64,000 nucleotides of DNA from the NCBI GenBank assembly GCA_020002185.1, contig CM034533.1:46846643-46910642 (forward strand), in the 5' to 3' direction. Positions 36,923-50,316 of this stretch are shown in pieces. How positions within the stretch are numbered: position 1 is the stretch's first letter; each line of letters begins with the position of its first letter. The stretch is from Paraescarpia echinospica (Eukaryota > Annelida > Polychaeta > Sabellida > Siboglinidae). The position numbers were made by a program, and so were the translations under genes. Below the pieces are notes generated by a model that worked only from the letters and a program-made list of their open reading frames with translations, was not told where the DNA came from and did not search any database.

Positions 36923-37552
36923 ATTGCGTCTGCTCCAATTCTCTCACATTTCGATCCAGATGCTCCAACGGTCGTAACGACGGATGCTTCAGGAATCGCC
37001 CTTGGTGCAGTATTATCGCAAGTGTCAAGTGACAAAGAGCTAGGCCAGTCGCGTATGCATCCAAGACGTTTTCAGCAACAGAACGGAAGTACTCAACAGG
37101 AAAACGTGAAGCACTGGCATGTAACTTCGCGTGCGAACACCGGTATGTGTTTCTCTTCGGTAGACAATCACGCTGAAGACGGACCACCTGACCCACAACG
37201 CTGTTAGCGACTTCCGGTTCGGGTCACAGGCCATTGTGAATATGCCGATGGTCTGATCTCCTACACCAGTATGACTTTGACATTCAGCACACTGCTGGTT
37301 CCAAAAACCAGGTTGCAGATATGCTCAGCAGGCTGGACAAAGAAGAACAGTGTGAATCGACGACAGACGACTGTGTCTTGGAAATTGAGTTGGACAACCT
37401 CGTTACTGCAGCTGAATTAAAAAACGCTTCTTCCGAGAATGGCACTTTAACGCAGATCCGTCCCTTCTTACAGAATGGTTGGCCCAGACACCCACCCCTG
37501 ACATGGAAGCCTACTTCCGACTCAAATACGAGTTATCCGTGTTCAACGATGT

Positions 37553-38320
37553 GTGTGTGGGTCACGTGACACACGTGCTGTAATCCCTACCACACTTCAT
37601 GACAAAGTGCTGAAAATGGTCCACGAAGGTCATCCCGAGATGATCATGCGAACTAAGCAACGCTATCGCGAATCGGTATGGTCGCCCGCCATCCACATCG
37701 AAAGTCTCATCAGAGATTGTGAATTATGCGCGGTGTGTGAGAAATCAACCAAACTGCCATAGCCTTCGATTCTAGCTTATACCATTGCCGGAGAAACCAT
37801 GGCAGCCGATACAAGTCGACATATTTGGCAAGGTGCAGACAGCACATAACAACAAACGATTTGTGGTTGTCCTAAAGGACCAATATTCCAAATTGCCGGA
37901 AATAGCCGCAACCAGTACGGTGACATCGTTCGCCATCATCCAGATCCAGAAGCAACTGTTCGATCGTAGGGAATCCCGAAAGTTCTCCAAAGTGACAGCG
38001 GACCACAGTTCGTGCCATACGAGTATGAGACATTCCGGCAGAATCTTGGTATCGGGCATCGTCGCAGTGCTCTGTACAACCCACAGTGCAACGGAGGTGT
38101 GGAGAGGCTAAATCGAGTCTCGCAGCTCAATTTGTGGAGGGGAAAACGTTCGCAGATGCAGTACAAACAGTCCTGCAAACGTACCGATCGATACCACATG
38201 CGTTGACACAGCGTACGCCAGTAGAGTTGATGCTATGTCGTAAACCACGATTTCTTCTGGAAAACCTGAAACCACCTCAGGCATTTCCACCGAACATTTC
38301 AGTGTAAGCTGAATCGATTG
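37553..38320 (+). pseudogene. Ty3/Gypsy integrase
   Basis: Starts with HHCC finger residues (MVHEGHPEM ... CELCAVCEK). The catalytic core QPIQVDIFGKV and a shifted DHSSCHTSMRHSG / NPQCNGGVERLNR region (usual D-x-G-PQF and N-x-Q-x-x-x-E) continue in at least two frames. Inactive. Confidence 0.75.
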
Positions 38321-38826
38321 CAAGGAAGCAGGAACGAATCAAAGTGTACACCGACAAATGACGTCGTTCGCGAAATACGATGATGAAATCTGGAGACTGG
38401 ATCACAACGAAACGACCTATCCGGAAACACATGCTGGCATCGTCATTGTTGAACCCGAAGCGTATCGCCGCTATAGCGGGTAATAATTCGTTCGTGCTTG
38501 AAGATGGTTGGCGCTGGAACTCACCGCGTTGTGTTTGATCGCGACAACCAGGAAATCAATAGTTACCTTGATGATCTTGACATCGGATGTCTGCTTGCTC
38601 AACAACCCGGTTACCCGCAGTACCAATGGCCCATGCGAAACAGACGTCGGCCGCGGTAACTCTAAGACTACCTGACGAACTAGTGATCGTTTGTTGTGAT
38701 ATTACTAAGATGTTATGTTAGCATGTGACGTTAAACATCAGTGGCTACATTGGTAATTTGAACGGTTTGTGTGCATATCTCTATTGTTCGATTTCGGAAC
38801 AGTAATCTTTACAGAGAGGGAGAAAA

Positions 38827-39185
38827 TGTGTCGTATTCTGTTACTTTAACAGTGTGCTTTTAATGTACTTGATCAGCTGACGTCAGCCTCGTTCTGGGGT
38901 TCCATATGTGGAACTGAAATGTTGTGTGCCGGGGTGGGTCAAGGAATCTTTGGCTGTCGCATGCATATGACTGTCTTTTCCCCGGGCAACGCCGCGTAAC
39001 TCGGCTCGTAGGCCTATATACACAATGTTCCTTAAATTCTGTCTTTCCAATAAATATGCAAAAACATCGGAATGACGGATGCTTGGTCGTGATAACAGCT
39101 CGTTGTCAGCGATGTGTCGCAGAAACCGGCACAAAGTGGCAGAATTCACGACTGCTCGACGATTGTGATGTACTCTAAACACCGC
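38827..39185 (+). repeat. Probable 3' LTR of the Gypsy element
   Basis: Preceded by a polypurine tract (AGAGAGGGAGAAAA, 38,813-38,826) and beginning TGTGTCGTATTCTG. Contains a CCTATATACAC TATA-like box (about 39,014) and an AATAAA signal (39,049-39,054), the usual order in an LTR. The right end is uncertain because no partner LTR is in the window. Confidence 0.6.
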
Positions 39186-39271
39186 AGTGTGTAAACCAGA
39201 CTTCTTTCACACAATCGTTTACAATTGGTTTTCAGGGAAAGCAGTAGATGTAACGATCTCCATATATCAGT

Positions 39272-39383
39272 CTCGCTCGCTCGCACACTCGGTCACTCGC
39301 TCGCTCGCACACTCGGTCACTCACGCACTCACTCATTCACCTAATTCATTCACGCAATCATTCACTCACTCACTCACTCACTC
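39272..39383. repeat. CTCG/CTCA tetranucleotide repeat
   Basis: Imperfect runs of CTCG, CACTCGGTCACTCG and CACTCACTCA. The open frame across it is low-complexity only. Confidence 0.85.
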
Positions 39384-39574
39384 AATGATGGGACATCGTC
39401 CGATTGTGCCAGTCCTTCCTCACCGTCGGGATTCAACTTCTGCCGGCGTCGTCTTGTCTCACACTGCCGTACACCTGCGAACTTATTTTCAATTCCTGGA
39501 GATTCATATGCGGATCAGCACGCCTCCCGTATTGCGTTGTCTCCTCGCGCTGTCTCAGAATTTGATATCGGAAC

Positions 39575-39790
39575 ACAGGGGTGCTGTTGGAGATTTGTCA
39601 CCGGATCGTCAGCGTTTCAACACATCTCAGCACGTCTCCGTGGTATCGCGCTCTCTCGAAGACGAGAGGGGTGCTGTAGGAGTTTTTAGGCGAAAGTCAG
39701 GGAGATTTGCCTGTATTCCGGAAGACCGGGACGTATACCCACAATCAAGGAGACGCCCTGAAATTGCTGCAGAGTTACCAGGTATACTGT
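39575..39790 (+). repeat. Interspersed repeat, GGTGCTGTTGGAGATTTGTC family, copy 2
   Basis: Longest copy of the family also seen at 9,030-9,250 and, inverted, at 43,990-44,240. Shares GCGAAAGTCAGGGAGATTTG and TGCCTGTATTCCGGAAGACC with the third copy. Confidence 0.7.
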
Positions 39791-39839
39791 CACTTACTGC
39801 TGCGGTTACGCTACAGTCACCTCTTCTGATGTCTTAGTG

Positions 39840-40830
39840 ATCACTTCGCAAATGGTTCTATGAAATCATATTTGTTTCTATTTATTACATATTTAGTTGA
39901 AAGTTTAGTTGAAATGAGAAGCGGCTACTTTTCTTTTTTTGAAATACAGCTAAATAAGACATTAATAAACATGATATGATACAACAATATGAGGTATCCG
40001 GCACGTTTAAGGCCTAGTAAAAAACTACGACTGAATGTTTGTGAGTCAGCCAGTCCAACCCTCTATCTTTCAGCTAAATCCTTTGAGCACCTTGCGATTG
40101 TTTTAATGAAGTCAATGATGACCATGTTTACTACTTTCTTCTCATCCAGAAATCTATATAGTAAAGTATTTTAATTAGTTGTGTTTCTCTTGATCTTTCG
40201 GCACGGAATACTATGTTGGTTGTCAGTCCGAATGTAACTCAGTTAACGGCGTTTCATGACAAGTGAGTAGACCACGTCGTAAGAATTACATAAATATGCC
40301 AGAAAGAGTGAAGAGGAGAATAAAATGTACCAAAAGTTAAGTTAAGTTCTTATATAGCGCAGTATCAGTCCTTCGGACTGCTCAAATGATCCCACAAGTG
40401 AGAGACCTCAGTTTTGAAATACGGTTAAAACGTGGTTTAGCAACCACCAACAGAGATCAGGAGAACAAGAGAAGAAAAAGTAATTTGATTAAACTACTGC
40501 TAGAAGTAGTTTTATTAGGTAAGGAAGGTAGAAAGGACTACAGGATGTGAAACAAGATTAGTGAAGGAAAAATGTATGTTTTAAATCAGTAGGTATTCAT
40601 TCTCACAAAGGACTGACAATAAAATAATTAAACTGATTATTTGCTGGTTCTACGGGTGTTAGCATTATAAGAATGTTAAACAAATCAACAAATACCTCTG
40701 AAAAAATCGTTTACCATAACATTCCCATGGTTAAGTGTGTTTAATGTCATGATCGTGTTAAGTATTTTCATTATTAATCCAACACATCATTGGGGATATA
40801 AATTGCTTATGTAGCGCTATAAATACGATA
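39840..40830. other. Unassigned; L2/SINE-like tail at 40,350-40,440
   Basis: A TTATATAGCGCAGTA-type segment resembles 3' tails of L2/SINE elements. Otherwise nothing recognised. Confidence 0.3.
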
Positions 40831-40834
40831 TGCA

Positions 40835-41110
40835 CTAGTCATTGATGGAAGTCTGACACTGGTCCTCAAGGGATGTTGGTACAACAGTCGATACTGGCTT
40901 ATCACCATAGAAGCTACATCTTAATGGAACCATAATCCTGGGGTAAAATGGGCTACTGTGACTGTCTACATCTTTATAGAAGCCATAATCATGGGGTAGA
41001 ATGGGCCACTGTGACTTCTCAATCATTACAGATGCCATCACCGTGAATGCCTGAAACACAAACGTCTGCCCATCTTCATCGTCGAAACAACAAACATTTA
41101 CCAACCACAA
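40835..41110 (-). other. Unrecognised 91-codon ORF
   Basis: Minus strand, TTTGTGTTTCAG followed by GCATTCACGGTGATGG could be an acceptor and exon. It contains two related ~58-bp halves (CCATAATCNTGGGGTA...TGGGC). The TTTCAGGCATTCACGGTG stretch resembles the repeat at 345-615. Probably repeat-derived and not a host gene. Confidence 0.2.
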
Positions 41111-41384
41111 AAAACGTCTATTGTGTGCTAATTAGATGTTTCATAACATGTAGTCACTGCCACAACTTGACAGTCATTTTGCCCAAAAAATCGACATTGT
41201 TAGAACATGACTTTGCTTGAAATTGGGCATATGATAGCGACATCTTGTATTTAAACGAAGAGCACAAGTTAATTGTGACATCATTGACATATAAGCAATA
41301 TAACAAATAATTGGCTATAACAAATAAACCTACGAATGCTTAATTTGTGCAGCCAGCATAATGATACATCACTACCATGGCTGC

Positions 41385-41905
41385 AGGAACAAGATGAACC
41401 CACCATTGCGTAGCAAGGTGAAGGTGGTCCCATCTTGGGGTAACAAGGTGATGGTTATCGTATCTTGGGGTAACAAGGTGAAGCTGATTCCACAATGAGG
41501 TGACAAGGTGAAGGTGATCATATATTGGGGTAAATAGGTGAAGATGATCATATCTTGGGGTAACAAGGTGAAGGTGACCCCAACTTGGGGCAACAAGGTT
41601 AAATGCTCCCATCTTGGAGTAACAAGGTGAAGGTGATCCCACCTTGGGGTAACAAGGTGAAGGTGATCCTATCTTGGGTAACAAGGTTAATGTGGTCCCA
41701 TATTGGGGCAAGAAGTTAAAAATGATCCTATCTTGCGGTAACAAAATGAAGGTGATCCCATCTTGGGGTAGCAAGGTGAAGATGATCCCATCTTAGGGTA
41801 ACAAGGTTAAGGTGATCATATCTTGGGGTAACAAGGTGAAGATGATCCAATCTTGGGGTAATATTATGAAGGTGATCCAAACTTGGGGTAACAAGGTGAA
41901 GTTGG
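41385..41905. repeat. 30-bp minisatellite, about 17 copies
   Basis: Diverged units of the type CTTGGGGTAACAAGGTGAAG + GTGATCCCAT. The open minus-strand frame across it (LLPQDG-type repeats) is a by-product of 30 being divisible by three. Confidence 0.93.
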
Positions 41906-41929
41906 ATGGGGTCCTACCTTTGGGTGAAG

Positions 41930-42655
41930 GGAGCGGTGGTGTGGTAGATTGATCTCAAAGAGAGCGGTGGAGTGATAGTCTCACATTAAAGAGAGCAGTG
42001 GTGAGCAGACTCACTTTAAAGAGAGCAGACTCACTTTAAAGAGAGCAGTGGTGTGGTAAACTGACCTTAAAGAGGGCAGGGTTGTTGTAGAATTATCTTA
42101 AAGACAGCGGTGGTGTGGTAGTTTGACCATAAAGGGCAGTGGTGTGGTAGACTGGCCTGAAAGAGGTTAGTGGTGTGATAGACTTAATGAGGGCACTGGT
42201 GTGATAGACTCACAATAAAGAAAGCAGTGGAGTGGTAAACTCACTTCAAAGTGAGCAGTGGTGTTGTAGACTGATCATAAAGAGGGTAGAGGTGTGGTAT
42301 ATCCACTTTAAAAAGAGCAGCGGTGTTGTAGATTGATCGTAAAGAGAGAAGTGGTGTGGTAGACTGACCTTAAGGAGGGCAGAGGTATGGCCGAATGACC
42401 TTAAAGGGAGTAGTGCTCTGGTAGAATGACCTTAAAGAGGGAAGTGATGTGGTAGACTGACCATGTAGCGGAGGTGTGATAGACTCTCCTTAAAGAGAGC
42501 AGTGGTGTGGTAGACTCACCTTAAAGAGAACTGGTGTAGTAGACTCACCTTAAAAAGAGCGGTGGTGTGGAAAATTCACCATAAAGAGATAACTGGTATG
42601 GACACATCCTAAAGAGAACAATGGTTTGGTAGACTTTCCTTAAAAAGAGCATTTG
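41930..42655. repeat. 31-bp minisatellite, about 23 copies
   Basis: Diverged units AAAGAGAGCAGTGGTGTGGT + AGACTCACCTT, directly adjoining the 30-bp array but with unrelated sequence. Confidence 0.9.
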
Positions 42656-42659
42656 TGAT

Positions 42660-43985
42660 TGTCAATAGTATTGTATAATGGTTAGTAAATGTGATGTGTA
42701 TTAAACGAATGAGCTTAAGCTGATATATTGAGAAACAAAACTTAACTTTGTTATTATTGCAGTTCAATTAAGCATGCACTATTATTAGGCATATTGTCAG
42801 TTTTCATTTCATTTTCTTGTTAATACATCAATCTAAACTAAAACAAAGAGACTGTTTTGTATACCTGGGCGGAGCGGTATATGGAGATGGCTCCTCAGAG
42901 ACAGACATTCGCAGTGGAATACAAGCAGGGGTGAAAGCATGGAGGAAAGAAGAAGGTGTGATGGGAGACAGGCACATATTGTGAAAACTCATGGGAAAGG
43001 TACTATGCACATGTGTGATATCAGCCTTCCTGTGTGGCCTAGAGGCATGATTTCAAGCGTACGGACTCAGAACGAGTTCATATGATTTAACCAGGTACGG
43101 TTGCAACAGAGTCACTATTTCACCCTTACTGACAGGCGCAAAAACTGTGGCTTGGTATTCTGAGAGTGGGCATCAGCACTATTTACATTACGAATGCGTT
43201 CAGGGTGGATTAATCATATATTATGAAACAAAAAATCCGCAAATTTGCAAATACGACGAATGAGCCACGCGGAGGAAGCGGTTTATTGTTATGGGTGTGT
43301 GGGAACTCGGCAACGATGTTTATCCGTCTTTCTCGGTGGCCAAATTTGAATATGTTGTCATATGATTGTATTTTCAAAATGTCTTATGAAGAGATTGTCC
43401 ACGTTTTTAGGTCGGTTGCGTGAGTTTGAATCTAGGCTAAACTCGCAGCAAGTCGAGCCAATCGATACATTACTCATTAAAATTATCTACGGAATACCGA
43501 TAAAATGCGGTATCCAAACGCCGGGGACTTGTTTTTGTCGGGTCGTGGATTACCGTATAAGTTGAACGTTTTTAATTTTGGAAAATATTTGTTGGCCGCA
43601 ACCTTACGTCGTTGTGTAATGTGTAACACTCTACGACGATCAGCGATTAGTAGGTGGTTACCGAAGAACGTTAGGCAATCGCACGTTTATTTGTTGAGTA
43701 ATGTTTCTTACAGCAGAACATCGTTCCTGACTCAGACCGTTACGCACGCTTTGAAGTGTTGCATAAAGGGGTTCATCTTTGCTTACTATTTTAACTAGCA
43801 ACAATATTCTAAAACTACTGTATGATTTCAAAATCAACCACACTTATAGATACAGCTTTATTCAATTGTAAATTAAATGCAATTCATTAATTGGACCAAG
43901 TCATGTTTATATTATGGCACTAGACAGGCTCTCCTGGCAGAATTGACTACATTTCAGTCGCTGTATCTCATAGTATCCACTGACG
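42660..43985. other. Unassigned
   Basis: Plus-strand ORFs at 43,362-43,565 and 43,505-43,798 (97 codons, with a CVMCNTLRR stretch) have no recognisable domain. Confidence 0.35.
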
Positions 43986-43989
43986 CAAA

Positions 43990-44240
43990 TGCTTAATAGC
44001 GGTATACCTGCCAACTCTCCCAGAATTTCCGGGAGTCTCTTTGATTTTGGTGCATCTCCCGGTCTCCCGGAATACAGGCAAATCTCCCGGACTTTCGCTA
44101 ACAATCTCCAACAGCACCCCCCCCCCACACACACACACATCCGTATTCCAAAATCTGCCTCGAGACGAGAAAGCGCATCACGGAAATCGTGCTGAACCGC
44201 TGATGAATCACCCGGAATTAAACAAAGTTGGCAGGTATAC
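43990..44240 (-). repeat. Interspersed repeat, GGTGCTGTTGGAGATTTGTC family, copy 3
   Basis: Inverted relative to copies at 9.0 and 39.6 kb. Plus-strand CAGGCAAATCTCCCGGACTT and TCTCCAACAGCACC are the reverse complement of their core. Confidence 0.7.
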
Positions 44241-44324
44241 AGCGGGGTGTGCGTTTAAAAAAACAAAAGAACATTGCAGTAGGAAGTTTGTGATCGTTTA
44301 GCAAAACCCAGCGGCAGCGTTCTT

Positions 44325-47300
44325 GACACCTGCCTTCTTACATGGCTCGATGAAGAGGCTGACACTTCTTTATTTCAAATAGATGGATATACATTAATAT
44401 GCCAAGGCAAAATTTGTAGTCCACATGCTGGCTTGGCAATCTATCTCAGCAACACATACAATTACAAATCTGTAAAAATCCATGCTAATACAGACACTAG
44501 GGAAGGTCAATTTATTAAAATAACATATTGTGCCATGAAGAAACAAATAATTCTTGGAAATATGTATAGACCACCTAGATATATAATTGAAATTACCGTA
44601 TATTTATAAACGAATTTGCATCAAATTTAGTTGATTTACAAAAATCTAAAAGTGAAATAATAATTGCAGGAGATTACAATATTGACTTGCTAAAAATTCA
44701 CGAAAAACCCATAATATGTGAATATTTCGATATAATCGTTTCACATGGTTTCTTCCCTAAAATTACTAAGCCAACACGACTTTCAGAATATCACTCATCG
44801 ATAATTTGTTATGCAATTTGTCAAAAGGATTCTTCAAATCCTCAGCTGGTATTTTAGTGAGCAATATTTATGATCACTTTACGTACTTTCTAAGTCTGGA
44901 CTATGTCGAAACCTCTAATGAGATACCAAGGTTTATACGAATAAAACAACAAAATCCTGACTCACTCAATAAATTTAAAACTGAAATTATTAACTCAAAT
45001 CTTTATGATAAACTTAACACAGGTACTCATGCGGATCCGAATGAAAACTACAATATCCTCGATGAAATTTATACTGCAGTTATGGATAAATGTTTACCTT
45101 TTAAAGTAATTAAATTTAACAAATATAAACATAAGAAAACTCCTTGGATTACCAAGGGCATTACTATGTAGATTAAATTTAGAAACAAATTGTATTCGAT
45201 AATGAAACAGACTCACGTAAATACAGAGCATTACCATAAACTTAAAACTGACATACATACTTATAATACAATTCTTAAAAGTAATATTAGACCAATCCAG
45301 TTTTTAAAAGCATAAGCATGATGTTAAAAAGACGTGGTGTTTAATTAAAGAAATTATTCAGAAAAATCAAAAGAAAGAACAATTTCCAGATTTGTTCAAA
45401 GTCGATGGGGAAATGATTTGCGACAAATGCATTATTGCAAACAGATTTAACACGTTTTTTACTAATGCTGGTCCTACTCTAGCCTCTAAAACAACTACTA
45501 GTGGAGGTAAATCATACAAAGATTACCTGAATAACCCGATATTTCACACCTTCAGCTTTAACCCAATTAGCATGGAAACTACTGTTAATATAATTGATCG
45601 TTTACCTCCAAAATCAAGGTGTGGAAACGACGGTATTTCAACACCATTATTAAAATTGATAAAAAAATGATATCAGCAATGCAGTCACTCTAATTATTCC
45701 TCAATCAATAATAACTGGTATATTTCCAGACAAATTAAAAATTGCAAAAGTCATACCCTTTTTCAAAAAAGGTGATATTTCTGACTTTAACAATTATCGT
45801 CCTATTTCTATCCTGCCAGTGATTTCAAACATTTTTGAAAGGGTTATGTTTGATCAAATCCACGATTACTTCCATTCTAAAGCGTTATACTACAATTGCC
45901 AATATGGGTTTAGAAAGGAACATTCTACTGAGCTTGCTACACTTGAAATCATACACTGAATTATACAAGAACTTGATAAATCAGTTACTCCAATAAATAT
46001 ATACCTTGATTTATCAAAAGCATTTGACACAATTGATCACAATATATTGTTACAGAAATTAAATTACTATGGATTAAATGATAAGGCTCTGGACCTTTGT
46101 ACGAATTATTTACAAAATCGTAAGCAGTATGTAGAAATTAAAAATGTTAAGTCTAAGGAAATAGTCATCAACATTGGTGTCCCTCAAGGTTCAATTTTAG
46201 GGCCACTCTTATTTATTATATATATAAATGACATAGCACTTTCTAGTGACCTTTTCAAATTCATAACGTATGCTGACGACGCCACCCTTACTGAGACACT
46301 AAACACATTTAATGATTCAGAAAGCCAAATGCGAAGTGACACTATTAACAAAGAACAAAGAACGAACAAAGATGAGCAATTGGTTGAAAGCCAACAAACT
46401 GTCACTAAATGCCAAAAAGACTAAATTCATGATTTTTCATATGCCTCAACAGAAAGTAGAATACCCTGTATTACAAATAGATGGGGCATACATAGAATGT
46501 GTAAATGATTTCAGTTTTTTAGGCATCACAATAAATAACCATTTAAACTAGCAGAGTCATACAAACAAAATAGCAAATAAAATATATAAAACAATAGGCA
46601 TACTAAATAAACTTAAACACTTTTTACCACCTAAAACATTATATATTATGTACAATGCTCCTATTCTCCCTCATATTAATTATGGCATACTTTTATGGGG
46701 TCATCAAGCACATCGAATTTTCAAATTACAGAAAAAAGCAATACGAATAATATCCTTAAGTAAATACAATGCTCACACAAGTCCTATTTTTAAAAGACTC
46801 CAGTTGCTAAAGTTGGATGACATTTATAAAATCCAACAATTAAAAGTTTACTATAAATTAATTTACAATCTTTTACCCTACTACTTCAATGTTTTTCCAA
46901 ACACACACATTTATGATATTCATCAGCACTGCACACGTGAAAGAAATAATCTGTATATGTCCAGATTCAAACATGAATTTGCGAAAAAATGCATTAGCCA
47001 CAGCATATTAGAGACAGTTAACATTACACCAAGTATTATCATTAATAAAATTTACACCCACAGTCTATATGGTTTTTCAACATACACAAAAAACATTTTT
47101 ATTTTAAATTATGAATCCACTTGTCGTATTCATAATTATTTTATTTGTAATTCGCAATACATATTAGAATGTATACCGAAGTATCCATATGTACGTCAAT
47201 GTGATATAATCAGTCCTTGTATTACGTATGCATGTTGACACATTGAGTAATTATCAACTATAAAAACAAGTCATATGCTATTCTGATTTGTCATGTAAAT

Positions 47301-47460
47301 TTTGTTATTGTTTATATTTATGGGGTGGCTCCTGTGCTAGCGATATTATATATCTTAATGGGAGTCTCCCGAAATTATCTATTACTTGCGTTATTCGTTG
47401 TATATGTATCGTATTCATAGGTCAAATAAATTGATTATTGTCTTCTGACTTCTGACTTCT
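44325..47460 (+). mobile_element. Jockey/CR1-group LINE, plus-strand copy
   Basis: Related to the 21.2-24.3 kb element but in the opposite orientation and more decayed. Endonuclease (TWLDEEADTSLFQIDGYTL; ILGNMYRPPRY, 44.3-44.6 kb), linker (KFNKYKHKKTPWITKGITM, 45.1 kb), RT (FFKKGDISDFNNYRPISILP; IYLDLSKAFDTIDHNILL; NIGVPQGSILGPLLFIIYIN; TYADDATLTETL) and C-terminus (46,648-47,238). At least five frame breaks. The 3' end is AATAAATTGATTATTGTC followed by TTCTGACTTCTGACTTCT. Confidence 0.87.
46648..47238 (+). pseudogene. LINE RT C-terminal domain
   Basis: 196 codons: PHINYGILLWGHQAHRIFKL (thumb), AIRIISLSKYNAHTSPIFKR, KQLK-type helices, and a cysteine-containing end (YICN, DIISPCITYAC). The same layout as the C-terminus at 21,166-21,531 but only moderately similar. 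Confidence 0.7.
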
Positions 47461-47989
47461 TACACCCGCTTGTGCAAATATTTGACCTAACTCAGTTTCA
47501 CGAGTACTTTGGATAATCGGTATGAGGAGTATGCTGGGTGGTAAACCCTTCACACTATATTGTCTAACCGCCCCCTCTTCCTGCTTGAATAATATATCAA
47601 ATATCCTAGTGATTATATTCTCGCCATATTCACATTTCATTCTTGCTTGAATGTGTTCTCTATTAGGCTGGTGACAGATGGCCTGCTGAACGTGTTACAA
47701 CATGCTACCGATGATATGATACTGAAATGACATTAATATAGAAGTTTAAATTAGCATTTAAATGAGATTATTAGGAATGTCGATGTTAAGTTAACGCATT
47801 TTTGAAAAGTTGTTTACTTTAATTAAACTGCCGTTTTTTTAGGAAGTATTATGTATTAATTAAGTTAACTTAACTTACTTAATTTAATTATCAAATTAAC
47901 ATTTGGAATTAACTCATGCGCCTGGTCTGGAGTGCGGGAAGGGGATAAGACGTGAGAATAAAGAAACGTTACCTCGAAGGTGAGTAAAT

Positions 47990-48237
<248 letters not shown>

Positions 48238-48508
48238 GATGTCCCTTAGATCAGATTTCCTAACAACGAGAACGCTCTGTATTATTATTTCACAATTCAA
48301 AAATGCCTGGTTACGTCATGAAGTTCCTGTTCGACATTTTCTTGTGTGGCTATATTTGTAAATATGAGATCATGGGTTTGTGTTTTGTAGCAAGGTGCGT
48401 TTTCCCTTCTGATGTATAATTACCTAACTATCTGTTTCTGCCTTTCAAAGATTTTGTTTCTAGACTATTTTTGGGACTATTAAGAGTGAATGCGTACATA
48501 TATCTATT

Positions 48509-48916
48509 GTGTTGTATTTCCTCTTAGCTGTGCACGCTATGCTGCAGGTTGTGTGCACATATCAGAGTGTACAGCGGCAAAGCCTTGTCACGCTGTGTGG
48601 TGTGAATAAATGCGGATTTTACATTTACAACCTACTCTTGAGTCGGTTTGAATACACTAACAGAGCAAGGATTGCAGATAAACTCGAGAAAATCACACAG
48701 CATAAGTGCAGCACGGAGAAATATTCTTGTCACACACGGCTGACTCGAACACGCGTGTCTGCACACACCCTGGGTCGCCTCGTAACCATCCTCGCTACAA
48801 GAAACACTAACAATTACTTAAACAAGATCATATCATTATTATTACTGAACATCCTTCAGGATAGTTCGTTTTCAAATCAGGAACTTTCATTTTTTATTCA
48901 GCGTCATCAGTATTGA
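48509..48916 (+). other. Unrecognised 135-codon ORF
   Basis: Plus-strand ORF with a hydrophobic start (MLYFLLAVHAMLQVVCTY) and several cysteines. No similarity recognised, no splice or polyadenylation context. May be chance. Confidence 0.15.
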
Positions 48917-49032
48917 TGAAGTCGACGTGATACGTTGACGAAAGTCTCTACCAGGTAAATTAAGCATCTTGGATATGAAAAATGATAGTTTCTGATTTGA
49001 AGATCATATCAATATATTCACTAATGTATACT

Positions 49033-49340
49033 CTATCTCACTGAAAAGCTAATGCACTTGTTATCAACAAGGGCTAATTTTTTTAGCCCGGAACACAGAG
49101 TATTGTTTTCAACTACAATTGATATATTTAAGTTTAATCCATCAAACTGAAATTTAACCGTCACCCGCTCCTTATATTCAGCAGCGACATCGCCTTTGCA
49201 CCTCCACCACTTAATAGTCGTGCGGCCCACGGTCTCTTTGTGTTTCTTCTTCTGCATACGCTCAACGAACACCTCTGGCATGTGTGTGTCGTGACATGCT
49301 CCGGACTATCGGCAGATCCAGTTCCGTCTTGTGCTGTCAA
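49033..49340 (-). mobile_element. LINE pre-RT linker fragment
   Basis: Minus-strand RTTIKWWRCKGDVAAEYKER resembles the K-W-W linker between endonuclease and RT in several invertebrate LINEs. A single short piece, heavily decayed. Confidence 0.4.
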
Positions 49341-49528
49341 CTCCTACATGTAACCTGATGGATCTCTCGCTTCTGGAAGAAAGAGTTAGCCACTGTTAAG
49401 CGATCTCTCTATTTCTCACTCTCCACACGTGTCTGCCAACACTCTCTGCAAAACACATCATAACATCCAGTTCCACTAATCTCATCATCCTCTCCAAAGT
49501 ATCACTGAACTCTTATTTATATCCCTCC

Positions 49529-49655
<127 letters not shown>

Positions 49656-50316
49656 CATATATATATTCGGGGGATTAAATGTTAGAATATTATTGTTTAT
49701 GTCGTATAAAATTATTGTACGATTAAGAAAAGACCAGGTTGCGTTCATATACCACACATGTATCATTCCTTATTTGAAATACCAACATACGGCATACATA
49801 AATAAACAAATTACACTCATAGAGTGGGTTAAACAAGATCGCTTATGAAAGCCAGTTTGACGCGGACGTAGATTAGTTTCAGCTCACTCGTGGAATTATT
49901 TATTCAACTGGACTCAAACTTGTCACGTATATCTGAATTGAACAGAAATGTCCATGAACTTACACACAAAATATATTTTACATCGAAGGATGGACAATGA
50001 GAAGCTAACGTAGTTGTTATCAACAATTTGATATAATTGAGTTTAATACATGAAACTGAAATAGGTAAAATTTGGATAATTGTTTTAAATAATAATGTGA
50101 ATTATGTCCAGGGAAAGGACGTGTATTTAAATCCACTCCACTTGAAAAAAGAGTATCTTTTTGATAAAAAGCCTAACACAGGTTGATGTGTCAGATAGAC
50201 AACTTCGTAAACACGGTAATACATTGAGAGCCCCGCATAAAAAACGAACTAGTGTTTAACTTCCGGTTTCCGAGTAATCCTTGTGGATTAACATATTCGG
50301 TAGCTAATTGACTTAC

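Larger units (their letters stand above)
35640..39185 (+). mobile_element. Ty3/Gypsy LTR retrotransposon, 5'-truncated, decayed
   Basis: In order: gag zinc-knuckle remains (CGNCGYSSH ... CPAIGQKYRLC, 35.69 kb), a degraded protease (VIGVNVSILSDSVYKK, where the D-S/T-G is lost), RT (36.31-36.92 kb), RNase H (TTDASGIALGAVLSQ, near 36.98 kb), the integrase HHCC finger (37.55-37.76 kb), the integrase core (QVDIFGKVQTAHNNKRF; 37.8-38.3 kb), and a basic C-terminal end before 38,660. Stops and frameshifts separate most domains. No 5' LTR is seen; the L2 tail abuts the left edge. Confidence 0.88.

Noticed and set aside
39187..39837. 216-codon plus-strand ORF
   Set aside because: Starts in low-complexity CTCA/CTCG repeats and continues through an interspersed repeat also found at 9.0 and 44.0 kb; no domain.
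41340..41774. 144-codon ORF of LLPQDG/TPRYDHLHL-type repeats
   Set aside because: Translation of the 30-bp minisatellite, open only because the unit is a multiple of three.
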